The notes: generated from the letters alone by a model not told the origin. Counted from the stretch's first letter, positions 32,772 to 45,710 are shown. The stretch is DNA of 64,000 bases from Laccaria trichodermophora (GCA_018417955.1 JACTVC010000023.1:372001-436000); one strand, 5' to 3'. Numbers and translations: made by a program.

Positions 32772-35700
32772 TCAGAGTGCATAACCAGCAACGACCTCAT
32801 CCTCCCCATGTCCATCATCACTTGCTGCACCCTTCCTCCTCCCCACCTCCGCCACCTCGACCCCAACACCATTAACACTGCCCAAAGGCGGGACCATCCT
32901 TCCAGCAACAGGGGGAGTAACACTCCGCATCGTCCGGTTCTGCTCCCTATTCAACGCCCCTGCCAACCCCACACCTACCCCCTCCTGCTGCGGTTGATGT
33001 GAAGCCAAAGGAGGCGCAGACGAACTCTCCCCCCTCGAAGAAGTCGCCCCAGCAGAAGATATAGAAAACCTAGGCGCCCTCGTAGAAAGGAACGACCCAA
33101 TCCCCGCGCTCCACGCCGCCACGTTCGCTTTGAGTGGTGTTGCCGTACTCGGCGTCGGCGGAGCTGTCCTCGTTTCGGCCGTTCCTTGCCCTTGCCCTTG
33201 CCCCTCCCCAGCACCCGCACCCGCACCCGCACCCAAAGTCAACCCAGCAAACGAAAAGGGACGCATAAAGCTAGCCTGAGTCGCCGTCTTTACCCCTCCC
33301 GCATCATCCACCAAATCCGACTTGGACACCTCAACAGGCGTACTATACCCGGACACACGATCGCTGTTCACGGACGAGGAGCCCACAGACGATGTCCCCG
33401 AGCTCGTTACAGAGGAAGCACCCGAAGACGATGATCTCTGAGCCCACCTCCCTTTGACCCCCTCGACGGCTTTGAAGAAGTTGGTAGAGCCCACGGTCAA
33501 CGTCCGCGCCACGACTTCCCTCGCAGGCGCGAGCTGCTGGTCAAGTTTGAGGTCTTGAATGCCCTCTTTAAGTTGGAGTCCAATGTCGGCTACTACGGAT
33601 GGTTTTTCGTTGCATGGGTGTCTGTGTGAAGAGGCAGTTAGATTATGATCTGAGGAATGAAGGGGTAGGAATCAAGGAAGGAAGTGGGAGGGAGGATGGA
33701 GGAAAGGGAGAAAGGGAGAGAAGGAAGGGTGCAAAGAATAGAAGAAGAAGAAAAACAAGTTACCTCGGCTCAACAATATCGAACAAAAGCGAATCCGTCG
33801 TCCGCTCCCAAACATCATATGCATTCGTAGTCTTAAACTCGGATATCCAAAGCGGGTTGAAATCATCCATCGAATTTGGGTCTCCCCCTATAATACACCC
33901 ATCCAAATCAGCATCTTCACGAAAACGAAGAGGGAGGGAAGGACGTACCAGATCCACCAGTAATTAACACCCCACCTCCCTCGCCCTTGGCCACAAAATC
34001 ACGGTATTTCACGGTAGCAAGCGCAGCAGCGATGTATTCCTCAAACTATCAATTATTCATTCTTCCGTCAGCTGTTCCATAAACTTTGAGAAAAATCAAA
34101 AGGACATACCTTTGTCCGGAGGTAATCATCACTCCCTTTAAACCTGCCCAAACGCATCAGTTACATCGAAAGAAGACGAAAAGAGGAACCCACTGTATAG
34201 TAGGCAACCACCTCGCACCCTCCTCACTCCACCCTTCATTCACATCCGTCACAATATCATCCATCCACTTCCTATCAGCCGCCGTCAGCCCTGCCGACCT
34301 TTCCAGCTTTGGATCTCGGAATTCGAAGACGCCTGTTTCTGTCTGTGGGCCGGTTCAGTGAGTACGTTGCGACGGAGAAGAGTGAGATGAAGGGAAGCAA
34401 GAAAGGAAGGAAGGAAGGAAAGAGGGCATGGAGAAAGGAAGGGAAGTAGAGAAGGATGAAGGATGAAGAAGGTGGAAGGAAACAGAGTAAATGAGACATA
34501 CATTAACCAACAAATCAATCTCCTTCTGATGCGTCACAATAGAGTTCGTACACCCACACAGCCAGCTGGGGGTCTGCTTGATCATATCAAGCTGTTGCAA
34601 CGGGAGATAAGGCTGGAAAAACGCGTCCTATTCACCACCACCACCACCACCATCAGAACCCACACTTTATATCATAAACAACCACACACCTTCCCAAAAA
34701 TATCCAAAGGAAGACCCATAAACGCCATCATACTCTTCCGATCCGAAGTCCGTAATGACGAGGGCTTGGACAGTGTCGGCGCACGAGAAGCGAGTGGGGG
34801 CGAGCCAGAGTCGTCTAGTGTTTGTAGTAGCCCCGGGAGGAGCGAGACGAGGGAGTATTGGTAGGTGCATAGACGCTCTACGGGATATCCGTAGAACATG
34901 ATCTATGAGCCCAGGTGGTTATATCAATTGGTAAAATGAAAGGGGAAGAAATGGGAGGGGGGACAGACCCTTTTTTGCAGCATGAGTGCTTTTACTAGGA
35001 CGAGGGTACGTTGTCGGAACGTATGCACCAGCTCGCGAAGACTCGTTCCTGCACGCGGAATGTCACTTGACGATTTAACACATATGATTCAAGAACGCTC
35101 ACCCATGTACAACCCACTCTCCGTCAACTGCCCCCGAAGAGACGCCTCTAAAGAAGACCCAAAATCATCGAGAATACTCGCGTCTGTGAAATCTCTACAT
35201 CGTCGTTCATCCCAACGTCTGAATGGATCAATGTCATCTCTCACCTCTGTTCGAAAAGCGCGGTAGTCACTACCCGGAGTTTCTCCCTACATCCCCAGCC
35301 CATCAGCTCAGATGATACGACAAACTGATAGCTGGGAAACGACTTACCGTATGGGTCCAAAAACAGGTTTCGAAGCTAGGACAACCACAGCTTTTTGTAC
35401 TGTTGACCGCGTAACGTCCGGCCCTTTGACAAGAAGACTACTAGCAGCTATTTGCTGGTTACATCTGTGTGATGACGGCGTGTTATTCCCGTCCTGAGAC
35501 TCTAAAAGTGAATTGGGGTCTTACGAGATTCCGAATATAGTCGTGGGGCTTGGACCGGGCTGGACGAGGTGGAAGTAGGAGTAGTCCTCCGTGCTCTGTC
35601 ATCAATTGTCTTTCAGATGATTAGGCGAGGAGGACAAAAGTGTACTCACCATATGAGCCCCATCGGGCAAAGCAAGGAACGGCAAGATCTTCGCCACCTC

Positions 35701-36382
35701 TTCATCATTGAAAATCTCCCCTCGAGAATACTCAATTCGTGGGCCGACCTAAACAAATCCGCTCCCTGGGTTAAATACAATACAAAGACGTAACCGCACA
35801 AAGGGAAATGGGGGGAAATACCAGATGATTGAAATCCACCAACGCGATTCCCAGAACCAATTTCCCAGGGAGTGGGGTGACTAGCAGGGATTCCGGCCTT
35901 GTCTTCCTCGAAGAGCCAGAGGCGAAGGAGGATATGGAGATGCTATCGTCTCGGTGTGGTGGCGGGTACGTCGGGAGCACCGGCGCGTCAGGCTTGTAGT
36001 AGGAGGAAGGTTCTTCGTATATAGACGGGGCAGCTGAAGTGTCGGGAGTCTCACGAGGCGCGAATGGGTCTAACTCATCGGTGTAGGCTGCACGGGAGTA
36101 AGAGCCGGAGCTGGCGCTGGTTGCGAAGGACTGACGCGGGTTGCTGGTTGCGAAGGACTGGCGGGGGTCGCTTGCGCTGGCGAAGGACTGTCGTGGGTCG
36201 CTGTTACTGGCGAAAGACAGTCGCGGATCGGGGGTAGAGTTGCGAGGAGATGCGGGGGGAGATGAGAGGGAGATGGAGCGCTGGGAAGCGGTGTCGGCGT
36301 CGCTGTCTGGGGCGTCGCGGACGGCGAAGTTGTGCGCTGAGAGGGTTGGGGATGGCGGCGGGAGGAGCGACGAGTGGGGCAT
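32772..36382 (-). CDS. AVL9: AVL9, DENN-domain late-secretory transport protein
   Basis: A multi-exon gene with consistent splice joins. The first exon (36382-35822) is a Ser/Pro-rich disordered leader with a 10-12 residue repeat (DPRQSFAS) in five copies. It then enters the Avl9/DENN domain: LVLGIALVDFNHL, GPRIEYSRGEIFNDEE, PFLALPDGAHM, TEDYSYFHLVQPGP, TTIFGIS, DVTRSTVQKAVVVLASKP, ASILDDFGSSLEASLRGQL, then YGYPVERLCTYQYSLVSLLP, GLPLDIFGK, PYLPLQQLDMIKQTPSWLCG and RKWMDDIVTDVNEGW. The C-terminal exon is a Gly/Ser-rich tail ending at 32772. Yeast Avl9 acts in exocytic transport from late Golgi or endosomes. The copy is intact; a broken fragment of it lies at 16240-16910. Confidence 0.9.
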
Positions 36383-36519
36383 GGTGACCCCACGGTTGCA
36401 ATGTCGAGATTTAGATGGTGGTCGAAGTGATCCTCTGATTGTTTGTTTTAGTCGTCATAACGAAACAGACCGGAAGTAGATCCCCTCCGTGCATCAACCG
36501 TGCACCTACAACTTTGTAC

Positions 36520-36990
36520 GGAAAAACAACTTACCTTATGTATCAACTTCGCCACCCTACCAGTCCTCTCATTCCTCTTTCTCAACCCCTCAAGAATACC
36601 TTTCGCACTAGGCAATGCATCCGCAAAGTTCAACGATCTGAATCAGCTTATCAAGTAACAAGTTCAAGCCGAAGCTGGTGGTGAGACGAGCTCTTGAGTC
36701 TTAATATGCTAAATTATATGGTGCAGCGGGTATGACGGCCAGAGACCAGAGATAAACCACTAAAGTCAGGAACCACCAAAAAAATGACGCGTCAAGGCAA
36801 CGTCAAGGTCCCTACCGAGCAGGGTCTGAGCGTCTGTGGATAGCGCACCTCGTACTAGCTCGTACTTGGTGTTGAGGTTGAGAAGGTCACCATCGGCTAT
36901 AGGTTCTGATGAGAAGTTGGCCGGTTTCACGATGGTGTGAACAGGGAGATAGTATCAAGGTCACCATTGGCCATGCATCATCATCCTTCA
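36520..36990 (-). pseudogene. Fragment of the NmrA-like gene with its upstream region
   Basis: The minus strand at 36520-36640 reads FADALPSAKGILEGLRKRNE followed by RTGRVAKLIHK, matching DADALPGAKAILEGLKKRYE and RTGRVSKLIHT in the intact gene at 39340-40861. The first two exons are deleted. The sequence then jumps to the intact gene's upstream flank (about 40895-41200, including the TATA region and the GACGCGTC..AAGGTCCC block). The fragment ends about 180 bp before the start of the FAD oxidase at 37172. Confidence 0.8.
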
Positions 36991-37171
36991 TGGTTTTGGA
37001 CTATGGTAGTCACTTTCAAGATTTTTAGGTATCCGTCATACTTATGCACAATCGCCATGGTCTTCTAAGTTCTTTCACTGTCTCGACAGACACCGAGAAC
37101 CCCGCAGCGGATTTAGTGCGGAGCGTCAGGACATTTAATTGTGAGACCCGTTCCAGCAATAGCTATCAGCA

Positions 37172-39022
37172 ATGAGGAACTCGTTCTTTAATCTAAACTT
37201 TCTCTCCTGGGTGGTTTCTTGGCTTTCACCGGGCGGACAGACATCCAATGCTTCACGTGCTTGTACATTGATCGAGGCTGCGTTACCTGGAAAGGTGTTC
37301 TACCCCGGTAAGTGTCCTGTCATTCCCAACTTTGCTTTCCCCATATCATTGTCACTCACATTTGAATCCTAGGAACGAAAACATACGCGGAGGATATTGC
37401 TCACTTCCAAGCATCCGCCGAGCAAAACTCAACTTGCGCTGTCAACCCGTCCTCTGTCGAAGAGCTCTCGACAGTCGTTGAGTTGTCCTACCTACATTTC
37501 ATAGGGAAGCTAATACTAACACAGAACACTTCCAATTCCAGATCAAAATAATTGGACGCGAAGACATCCGAGCACCTTTTGCCGTCAGTCTCCCATCCTC
37601 CACTGAAATGCTCCTGATTTAACACTGACTCGGACGTTGCACAGGTCAGAAGCGGCGGACATGCCACCAATCAAGGATTCAGCTCCACCACGGGCGTCCA
37701 GATATCAATGGCGAGCTTCACCTCAGTTGTTTACAACGAAGCCTCTGGAACCGTGTCTTTTGGAGCCGGGTGCAAATGGCATGAAATTTACGCTAACTTA
37801 GAGCCGTACAACGTAACTGTCGCTGGGGGCCGCGTGCCCGGTGTTGGTAAGAAGTTCATATTTGAATCGTTCAGTGGTTTCAATTTTTTTCAGGTGTTGG
37901 TCTTATTCTTGGAGGCGGGTACAGCTGGATCGCGGACCAATACGGCCTAGGAATCGACAATGTCGTTTCCTTCGACCTAGTCCTGCCAAATGGGACGTTT
38001 GTTATCGTCAGTGAAACTAATCACCCAGAGATCCTCTTCGGCCTGAAAGGAGGACTGAATAATTTCGGGATTATCAGCGGAGTGACAATGTATGCTCGTC
38101 CCTTGGGTCTAGTCTGGGTTTGTTCGTTTATCATGCCTGACGGCTTCTTTCAACTAATATCAGCGACCTTAGGGTGGAATGATCACTTACGCTCCCTCTG
38201 ACGAGATCTCCCGAGCTTTGGCGGATTTCAGTTTATACAACACCGATCGTAAAGCTCAACTTGTTGCGGACTATGTTCAGACAGGCGTCGATCAAGTCAG
38301 TCCGACATTTATAAACATCCCACGAATGCGTCCTGACTGAGTTCTTCAAGGCGGCATGGCTGATAGTCATGTTCTACGACGGAGGATTCCAACCAGCCGT
38401 TTATCAACCATTCCTAGATATTTCAGCGCTCGCAAGTAACGTCGGCGTTCGTACGTTTCCCGACCTTTTGGAAACTATTGATATCACCTCAACGTATGTT
38501 TTCACAAGATTAAATAATTCTTCTTTCATAATAACACAAAACAGAAAATCCGGAGGTTTCTTGAATATGATACCGATCGTCAAATACACCTTCCCCATCA
38601 TCAACGAAATTCAAAGGCAAATCAATATCACCTATCTACAAGCCCACATGGACAACCGCTTCATCATCGCACTCATTTTGGGCGTCGAGCCATTCATTGG
38701 CGCTTTCGATTTCGAAACGCCGTCTGCCTACCCGCACTCACCAAACCGCCACGTTACGCCTGCCAACCCTCTTATCACTTTTGCTAACTTGGCGGACGCG
38801 GAGTACTTCCACGATCTGCTGTGGAAGATGTCAAATGCCATCCAGGCTTTTGCTGTCTCTCAAGGACAGAGCCGATGGGACGATATCCATCATCCGAATC
38901 TTGCTCTTGATGATACGCCGAAAGAGTTGTTGTTTGGATCCAACATTCCTCGGCTGAAGGAGATTAAACAGGCGGTGGATCCCAAGGATATTATGGGACT
39001 AACTGGTGGATTTAAATTCTAA
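37172..39022 (+). CDS. BBE-like FAD-linked oxidase, copy 1
   Basis: A gene of about eight short exons whose joins are in phase. A hydrophobic N-terminus suggests secretion. The FAD-binding (PCMH/FAD_binding_4) domain contains IKIIGREDIRAPFAVRSGGH, where the His of the RSGGH motif is the residue that covalently holds FAD in this family, then GVQISMASFTSVVYN, NVTVAGGRVPGVGVGLILGG, YSWIADQYGLGIDNVV and LFGLKGGLNNFGII. The C-terminal substrate part ends LLFGSNIPRLKEIKQAVDP. VAO/BBE-family enzymes oxidise sugars, alcohols or secondary metabolites with O2. The substrate is unknown. A close paralog in opposite orientation lies at 43832-45670 and a C-terminal fragment at 53453-53860. Confidence 0.87.
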
Positions 39023-39339
39023 CGTCGCAGCTCTGAGCTAGCGCTGGCAATAATAATCTCCATTGCATGGAAAAAAATCGAGAGTACATTACATATATTT
39101 TACACTTTTCAGGTACCAACTTGCTTCGCATAGGAAATAAATGGCGACAGGTCAGCGAGATGGGAGCCTCCCCAAATTATACTTTTTAACTTCAACAGTA
39201 GACCTTGATTGTAGTCAGTGGCGCAGAAGATGGAGCGAAACCTGGAAGCAACCTCATTCTGAGAATAAGTATCAATACACCAATATCGTCTTCACAAATA
39301 TTCATACACCATTTCCGGCACCGCAAAATCACAAAAGGA

Positions 39340-40861
39340 CTATTTACGCGTCACTTTTCCAATCAAACCCTCAATCTCAGGCTTCACACTAGCCAACAAC
39401 GCCTCCTTCCCCTTCACAGGCCTCCACCCAAGCGCACGGGCACGATCAGCCCGTGGGCGGACATTCGACGAAAAGAACGGCCAATTTTTCTAGTGAGTTC
39501 AAGGTTAGAACCCAATCTAACACAAATTATAACTACCTAAGGAATCAACGTACCCCAAAATACAACCTCAGCTCGTCATTAGTAAACGCTGTCGCCTCCC
39601 TCGTCGCACCAATACCCAACTCAACGAGTGCATCGGAAGTAGCTTTAGCGAGCTCGTACCCCGTATATTCGGCATTTTCGACGAAGTAGATTCCCTCGCG
39701 GCCGTGTGCGAGGTTGGAAGGGTTAGCGAGGAGGGCGTTGAAGAGGATTAAGTAGAAGTCCGCGGCTGTGTTTGGAGTGGGTTATCAATAATGAAGTAGT
39801 AGGTAGGATAAATGAGGGGAAGAAAGCAGAGGGACTTACTGTCCTCAACATCAGCAGCCGGCGAAACATTTGCCCCCAACCCAATATACCCCCCTTGTTT
39901 TCTAGCAATCCCGACTTTGAAAAAGATCGGAATCAGGATAGAATGTAAATTCTGGATTCCCAAGTCGACGAGTGGACCAGAGGGGGTGCCGAATATATTC
40001 CCTGTCCCAACAAATTACTTAGCACCGTTTATCCCTGACGCAGACTCCGAAGGTACCACAAGGGCACAGGGGGAAAAGAAAAAAAGGGAGGGCGTACCAG
40101 GAGCAATGATATACGACCTCAGATACCCCTCCTCATCCGCCTTGATAATAGGCACGTCAACGTGCCTATGGAATTTATTGTCCGGTAGAGCATTGATGGC
40201 GTCCGCGTCTCGGAGGTCGCTGTAAATGAGATGGTCCCCGTGTAAACCTCTCGCGTCGTCCATCACGAAAGCTTCGTTGCAAGATTATGTAGACTCGGCA
40301 CGATAATAAAATACAATCTTACGAACCTGCGCCGGACTATGTCACAAATACTAAGGATCAGCTGCAATGAACCAAAGAATGAACGGAAAGAACTCACCGT
40401 ATGTATCAACTTCGACACCCTACCAGTCCTCTCATACCTCTTTTTCAACCCCTCAAGAATAGCTTTCGCACCAGGCAACGCATCCGCATCCGCCTTCAAG
40501 TTCACGATCAGTCTCCCAAATTCAAGGCCGAGAGCGAAACCCCACATTCACTCACCAAAGAAAACACAACATCCGCGTCCCCCGCCTCCCTTTCAAGCAC
40601 ATCCAAATCATCATACGACCCAACAACAGGTCGAACACCCAACCCCTTAAGCTTCTCACCCTTCTCCGCCGTCCGGACGAGGGCGGAGATTTGGAAGGAG
40701 CCCGAAGTGAAAGAGGGGTGTATGAGAAGCCGGGAGAGGACTGAGCCTCCTATGTATCCTGCACAGAATGGATTATTTCAGAGGGTCAAGGATTTTTGAG
40801 AAGGGAATGCTGCACCAGTTCCACCGGTTATGAAGATGTTGAGTTTGGTTTGGGTGGACAT
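39340..40861 (-). CDS. NAD(P)-binding NmrA/epimerase-like protein
   Basis: Six or more exons join in phase from the ATG at 40861. The N-terminus MSTQTKLNIFITGGTGYIGG is a Rossmann dinucleotide-binding motif (TGGTGYIG). It is followed by ISALVRTAEKGEKLKGLGVR, GDADVVFSL, AKAILEGLKKRYERTGRVSK, HTSGAAFVMDDARGLHGDHL, VPIIKADEEGYLRSYIIAPG and a C-terminal EALLASVKPEIEGLIGKVTRK. This is the extended short-chain dehydrogenase/NmrA-like class, acting as a reductase or sensor on unknown small substrates. It is transcribed leftward, away from the secreted protein gene at 42111, and lies between the two FAD oxidases. A TATA box precedes it. Confidence 0.82.
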
Positions 40862-40919
40862 TACGTGATATTTGGAGGAATAGTTGTTTTCCAGCTGGTG
40901 ATGAGACGAGCTCTGGAGT

Positions 40920-40928
40920 CTTTATATA
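40920..40928 (-). promoter_or_regulatory. TATA box of the NmrA-like gene
   Basis: TATATAAAG on the minus strand, about 60 bp before the ATG at 40861. Confidence 0.45.
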
Positions 40929-41199
40929 TCCTATACTATGTGGTGCAGCGGGTATGGCTGCCACAGATTAATCATTCGTCGCGTCTAGATAATAGAGTCG
41001 AAACTCGGAACCGCCAAAAATGACGCGTCCAAGGTCCCCACCGGGCAGGGTCTGAGCGTCTTTGTGGGTAGGGTGCCTCGTACTTGGTATTGAGGTTGAA
41101 CCATCGGCTATAGTTTTTGACAACCGGGTAAGAAGTTGGCCGGTTTCGCGATAGTGAAAACAGAGAGTTGATAGTATTAAGGTCACTATCGGCCATGCA

Positions 41200-42110
41200 T
41201 CATGGTTTTAGACTCCCGGGTAATGCTACATGGGTCGTAGCCGGTTTCCAAACCGGGGGGTGCGAGTAGACTCCACGAAGTCCAAGTATCGAACAAGCCA
41301 CATTGAAAAGAAAGAAAAACATGATACGACCCTGTGAGTGTTGTTAGGCTACTGGTCAGCCTGAGGATCGATCCACCAAAGTGTAGGATATCCTAGTTTG
41401 ATTAGCCTAACTTGAAGCAGCGAGGCCATGCGTCCAGACGCCTTATCAAGGGATATGGGAGGTAGTGCGGTTTCTTGGGTCGCGGGCAGGGTCTTGGCGC
41501 AAATTTGGATGACACTTGGTGTCGACGTTGAATTCAAGGTCACTTCCGGCCAAGTTTTAGACTAAGCCGGCTAAGCAGTAGACCGGTATCATGATGGTGC
41601 AACCAGATTGTCGACAGCATCAAGGTCACTATCGGCCGTGGATTTAAATCCTGGGTGAAATACCAGGACAGTAGCCGGTACGTCAAAGGTGCAAGCAAAT
41701 GGCGACAGGGTCAGTGGCAGCTTCAGCAATTGACAAGTTGACAGCCCAAGTCACGCAAACCAGACCAGAAGGAAAAAAAGACGATATGTCGATCAGGATT
41801 CAGCCAGTAGTAGCAAGCCCAGCTTGGAGATCAATCCATTCAGTATTCATTGCTAGTAGCGCTCGGCAGACTGAAATAGTAGGTCCAGGGATTAGACAGG
41901 CAGATATGGAGCACTTGGCCGTGGTGCACTCGCGTCGGAAGGAAACTGTGGCGCACGTGCACAGCCCCTAATCAGCACCAAGCCAAAAATAGGCTTGTTG
42001 CAGCGTGCTCAGCGCCACGCCCAAAAGTCGGATGTAACGCTGCAGCCCTCCCCTTTCCTTCACTCTACCATCCCAGGCGCATCTTCCACGGTCCATCCAG
42101 CGCCTCCGAC
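41200..42110. other. Intergenic region with short internal duplications
   Basis: A motif around AAGGTCACTATCGGCC occurs near 41190 and 41625, and in a related form near 36957, each preceded by a CGATAGTG or CATGATGGTG-like stretch. It appears to be a repeated non-coding block. No gene was recognised. Confidence 0.45.
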
Positions 42111-43182
42111 ATGTCCCTCGCCTACTTTCTCCAGTGCCTCGCATTCGTCTTCTTTGTAACCGCCTCCCCAATCCAAGACGACTCTCAGACAGTCTTGATT
42201 CAGAGCAAAGATAACAATAACATTAACAGAGGTGTCGGCTGGTTCGACCCGCGTGTCAATGGTGGTCGATTTTTAGATGTATGTTCATCGGGGTCTTCGT
42301 TGGTTACCATGTTCAGTTGATGATACTGCGGTAGTTCACGACGAAACGATACGGGGAGCCTCTGAACGTTATAATATCCGGCCTGTCGGATCCATACATC
42401 TTAACTGACACGGGGCTACACGCCTACGCCAAGTCCGTCTTTTCTTTCTTCCATTCTCGCATCGATCTAACGTCCTCCTTAGATCCCTGGGATACTCCGA
42501 AGAATGTCTAGGACTCCACTACGGTGACCTACACGAAGCAGATCTAGGTGACGGGGACGGAAAGAAGACGGAACATTTTCTTGCGAGGCAGCATTATTTC
42601 CCTGTGTGGGGAACGTGTTGGGAGAGCCTTGCTGGTCCGTCTCTTCTCTCTTTCTCTCTATAGCCTTCCTCCAGCACTCTAATCCTTGGAACGACATACA
42701 TAGGAGGACAACATTTCCGCGCATGGAAACAGAACGGGACAGAGGCGAATAGCGGGGCGTGGTTCATTGGGTTCATTTGTTTGCCTTCCTCCACCTTAAC
42801 TACTGTCACGCTGACCCCCTTGTCCTTTCCGTCCCCGTAGAGCATCGAAAGAACTAGTATGGCCCCTTATCCTTCCCCTTGCTTTTATTTTTACCCACGA
42901 ACGCTAAAGGACTCAAGTAAGCACCACACAATCGTCCCAGACGGATACAACCTCGGCCGCGACTGGCTCGTCGATCGTGCGGTAGAAGGCGGGCGGTGGA
43001 AAGGCATGTGGTGGAAGGCGGAGGTGGAGTATCGTACGGACTTGTTGGAAGCGGGGAGGAAAGGTACTTTCTTTTCTTTCCTCTTTTGAGTGAGGTATTG
43101 GGATTGATTGAGGGGAACAGGTGTCAATCATCATATTGCGCAAGATGGGCGGGTGGCGATACTCACTGTTCATCGCCTTTAA
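42111..43182 (+). CDS. Conserved fungal protein of unknown function, probably secreted
   Basis: Six or so exons join in phase from the ATG at 42111 (first exon 42111-42278) to the stop at 43182. A signal-peptide-like start (MSLAYFLQCLAFVFFVTAS) is followed by GVGWFDPRVNGGRFLDF, GEPLNVIISGLSDPYILTD, SLGYSEECLGLHYGDLHEAD, HYFPVWGTCWESLAGGQHFR, AWKQNGTEANSGAWF, HHTIVPDGYNLGRDWLVDRA and HHIAQDGRVAILTVHRL. The blocks belong to a protein family I recall as widespread in fungi without a known role. Several Cys and Trp residues and the leader suggest an extracellular or lumenal location. One intron (near 42857-42912) is read as intron because its removal joins ASKEL to DSSKHHTIV. Confidence 0.72.
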
Positions 43183-43831
43183 CCTTCACCTCAACACGAT
43201 GTTGGCATGCCCCACTTCATCCATCAACTAATTCACCAACCCAACTAATTCACTACCCCTCATCCATCACGGTTGCCTTCGGCCTCATAGACGTCCCCCG
43301 CCCCCTTATGGTGATCTATTCATCGCTTTGGACCCCATCCTCAACCTGACACGGCACGAACGTGTCCACACATCGTTACGACCTCTTAATGATGATATCC
43401 ATCTACCAATCCCATAAATATCATTCATTCAATCATTCGCATGGAACTCATTCGTTCGTTCAAGACCTACCCATCATCATCCATGGCCTATTCATATCGC
43501 CTTATGACTTTCCGCAAGGCCTAACCTACAAGCTTCAGCCATAGCCGCTTCCCACCCTCCCCTTTTCCTAATCAGGCAGGTTGTTTAGACAGTCAGTTGC
43601 CCCTCACCCCTTGGTGTAATTCTATGTTGGATTCTTGTTGGATTCTTTTCTTTCCCTTTCAATGTATGTATGTATTATACATATGTAATGTATGATTGTT
43701 CTTCATATTCATCGGCAAGCAACTTTCAGAGGTGCAAAACGACTATTTAAACGATAGTATCTAATCAACTGGTACTCATGAGTTTTCCTCAATCGATTGG
43801 TAAGTAGAGACCACAGTTCTTCATCAACAAC
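43183..43831. other. Intergenic region between convergent genes
   Basis: 3' flanks of the secreted protein gene and FAD oxidase copy 2; simple AT-rich runs (ATGTATGTAT near 43660) and no gene. Confidence 0.6.
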
Positions 43832-45670
43832 TTAGAATTTGAAACCCCCCGTAAGCCCCATAACATCCTCCGGATCCACCTCCCTCTTGATCCGCCTCAA
43901 CTTCGGCAAATTCTCTCCATACAACAGCTCCGCAGGCGTACCATCAAGCGCAAAGTTAAGAGATCGGGTATCATCCCATTGACTCCTACCCTGCCCAACA
44001 GCGAAACCCTGAACGGCACGCGACAGATCGCGTAACGCCTTATGAACGTACTCGGCGTCAGCTAAATCCGAAAAGGAGATGAATACAGTGAAATGCGTGG
44101 CTTCACTGCTGGGCGGATGGGGGTATGCGGAGGGCTTCTCAAAGTCGAATGCGCCGACGAAGGGCTCCAAGGCGGCTTGCACGGCAAGGACGGAACGATT
44201 GGCGGTGAGCGCTCGGTGGTAGCTTACCTTGATTTGTTGTTGGATTTCAGCGATTATGGGGAGGGTGTAGTTGGAGATTGGGAGTGTATTTGAGAAACCT
44301 CCTAATTTGCTGTTGGGGATGTCATATAGTATTGACGATATCAACTTAGGGGTTAGCGCTTACGTTGTGACAGGATTGTTGGTCCCCACTAAGTCTGTGA
44401 GCGTGCGGACGCTAACGTTCGATGAGAGCGCCGGGATATCGAGGAATGGTTGATATACGGCTGGTTGAAAGCCTCCATCATAGAACAGGAGTATTTCCCA
44501 TATGGCCTGCAGAAACGTGATTAGAGTAGGTTCGGGACAGGCTTGAGCATATGTGGGCTGACCTGGTCCGGCCCGCTTTGAATATAATTCGCAACAATCT
44601 GGGCTTTCCTATCGGTGTTGTACAAGCTAAAGTCTGACAGCGCTTGGGAGATCGCGTCTGAAGGCGCGTAAGTTATTGGTCCACCCTGGAAACAAAGATA
44701 TCAACTGAAAGGAAGCATCAAGCTTGACAAACTGACGCACCCAGACAGCCCCCAATGGATGAGCATGCAACATAAGCCCACTGACAATTCCGAAGTTGTT
44801 CGACCCCCCTCTCAAACCAAAAAGAAGCTCTGGGTGGTTTATGTCGCTAACAGTTACAAACGTCCCATTTGGCAGGACTAGGTCGAAAGAAACGACATTG
44901 TCCACGCCTAGCCCGTATTGGTTTGCGAACCAACTATACCCGCCTAAGAGGACCAGACCAACACCTGGAAAAAACAACATTCGCGATGGGTTCGACGTGA
45001 AAGCAAACGTCTTACCGACACCGGGCACTCGGCCACCAGTAACCGTAACATTGTCCTTTTCAAGAATCGCGTATACCTGGTCCCAAGTCCGGCCACTCCC
45101 AACATAGACTGTCCCAGCTGCTTCGTTGAAGACGACTGAAGTGAAGTTCGCCATCGCTATTTGGACGCCGGTGGTCGAGCTGAACCCCTGGTTGAATATA
45201 TGTCCTCCGCCTTTGATCTACACAATTCATGAGTAACGTCAGAAACTCATAAAATATTGGAGACTGACAGCAAAAGGTGCACGGATATTGTCGCGTCCGA
45301 TTATCTTGATCTGCAAAACATTCAATACGATAAGATCTCTCGAAAGGGCAGAAGAAACGACGCACGATTGTCGAAAGATCATCAACAGAAGATGGGTTGA
45401 CAGCGCAGGTCGAGTTCTGTTCTGCGGATGATTGAGAGTGTGCGATGTCCTCCGAGTATGTTTCCGAACCTGCCAACGATATTGGTAAGTACGTATATGG
45501 GAACCATGGGGCAAGGTAGGACACGGACCGGGGTAAAACACCTTTCCGGGAAGCGCGGCTTGGATTAAAGTACATGCTTGCAAACTCGCGGATGTACGTG
45601 TAGCCACTGAGGCCCCAAAGGTCATCAAGGACCTTGAGAGGAGGTACAGGCTGAGAAATGTGATCCTCAT
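43832..45670 (-). CDS. BBE-like FAD-linked oxidase, copy 2
   Basis: Transcribed leftward with the same exon plan as the 37172 gene. The leader is MRITFLSLYLLSRSLMTFG. The FAD-binding region reads IKIIGRDNIRAPFA then IKGGGH (the FAD-linking His kept, RSGG changed to KGGG), GVQIAMANFTSVVFN, NVTVTGGRVPGVGVGLVLLGG, YSWFANQYGLGVDNVV and LFGLRGGSNNFGIVSG. The C-terminus ends YGENLPKLRRIKREVDPEDV. Frames are open across all exons, so the gene appears functional. It is probably a secreted flavin oxidase of unknown substrate. Divergence from copy 1 is substantial, so the duplication is old compared with the 7TM pair. Confidence 0.85.
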
Positions 45671-45710
45671 CTTCGGTACAGTTGACTTTTGACAAAGGAG
45701 ACCTCCTTTT

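Noticed and set aside
33186..33434. Arg/Thr-rich plus-strand ORF
   Set aside because: Antisense of the Gly/Ala-rich C-terminal exon of AVL9.
43640..43690. ATGTATGTAT and T-rich runs as a CRISPR-like or regulatory repeat
   Set aside because: Simple low-complexity AT sequence in a eukaryotic 3' flank; no regular repeat-spacer pattern anywhere in the window.
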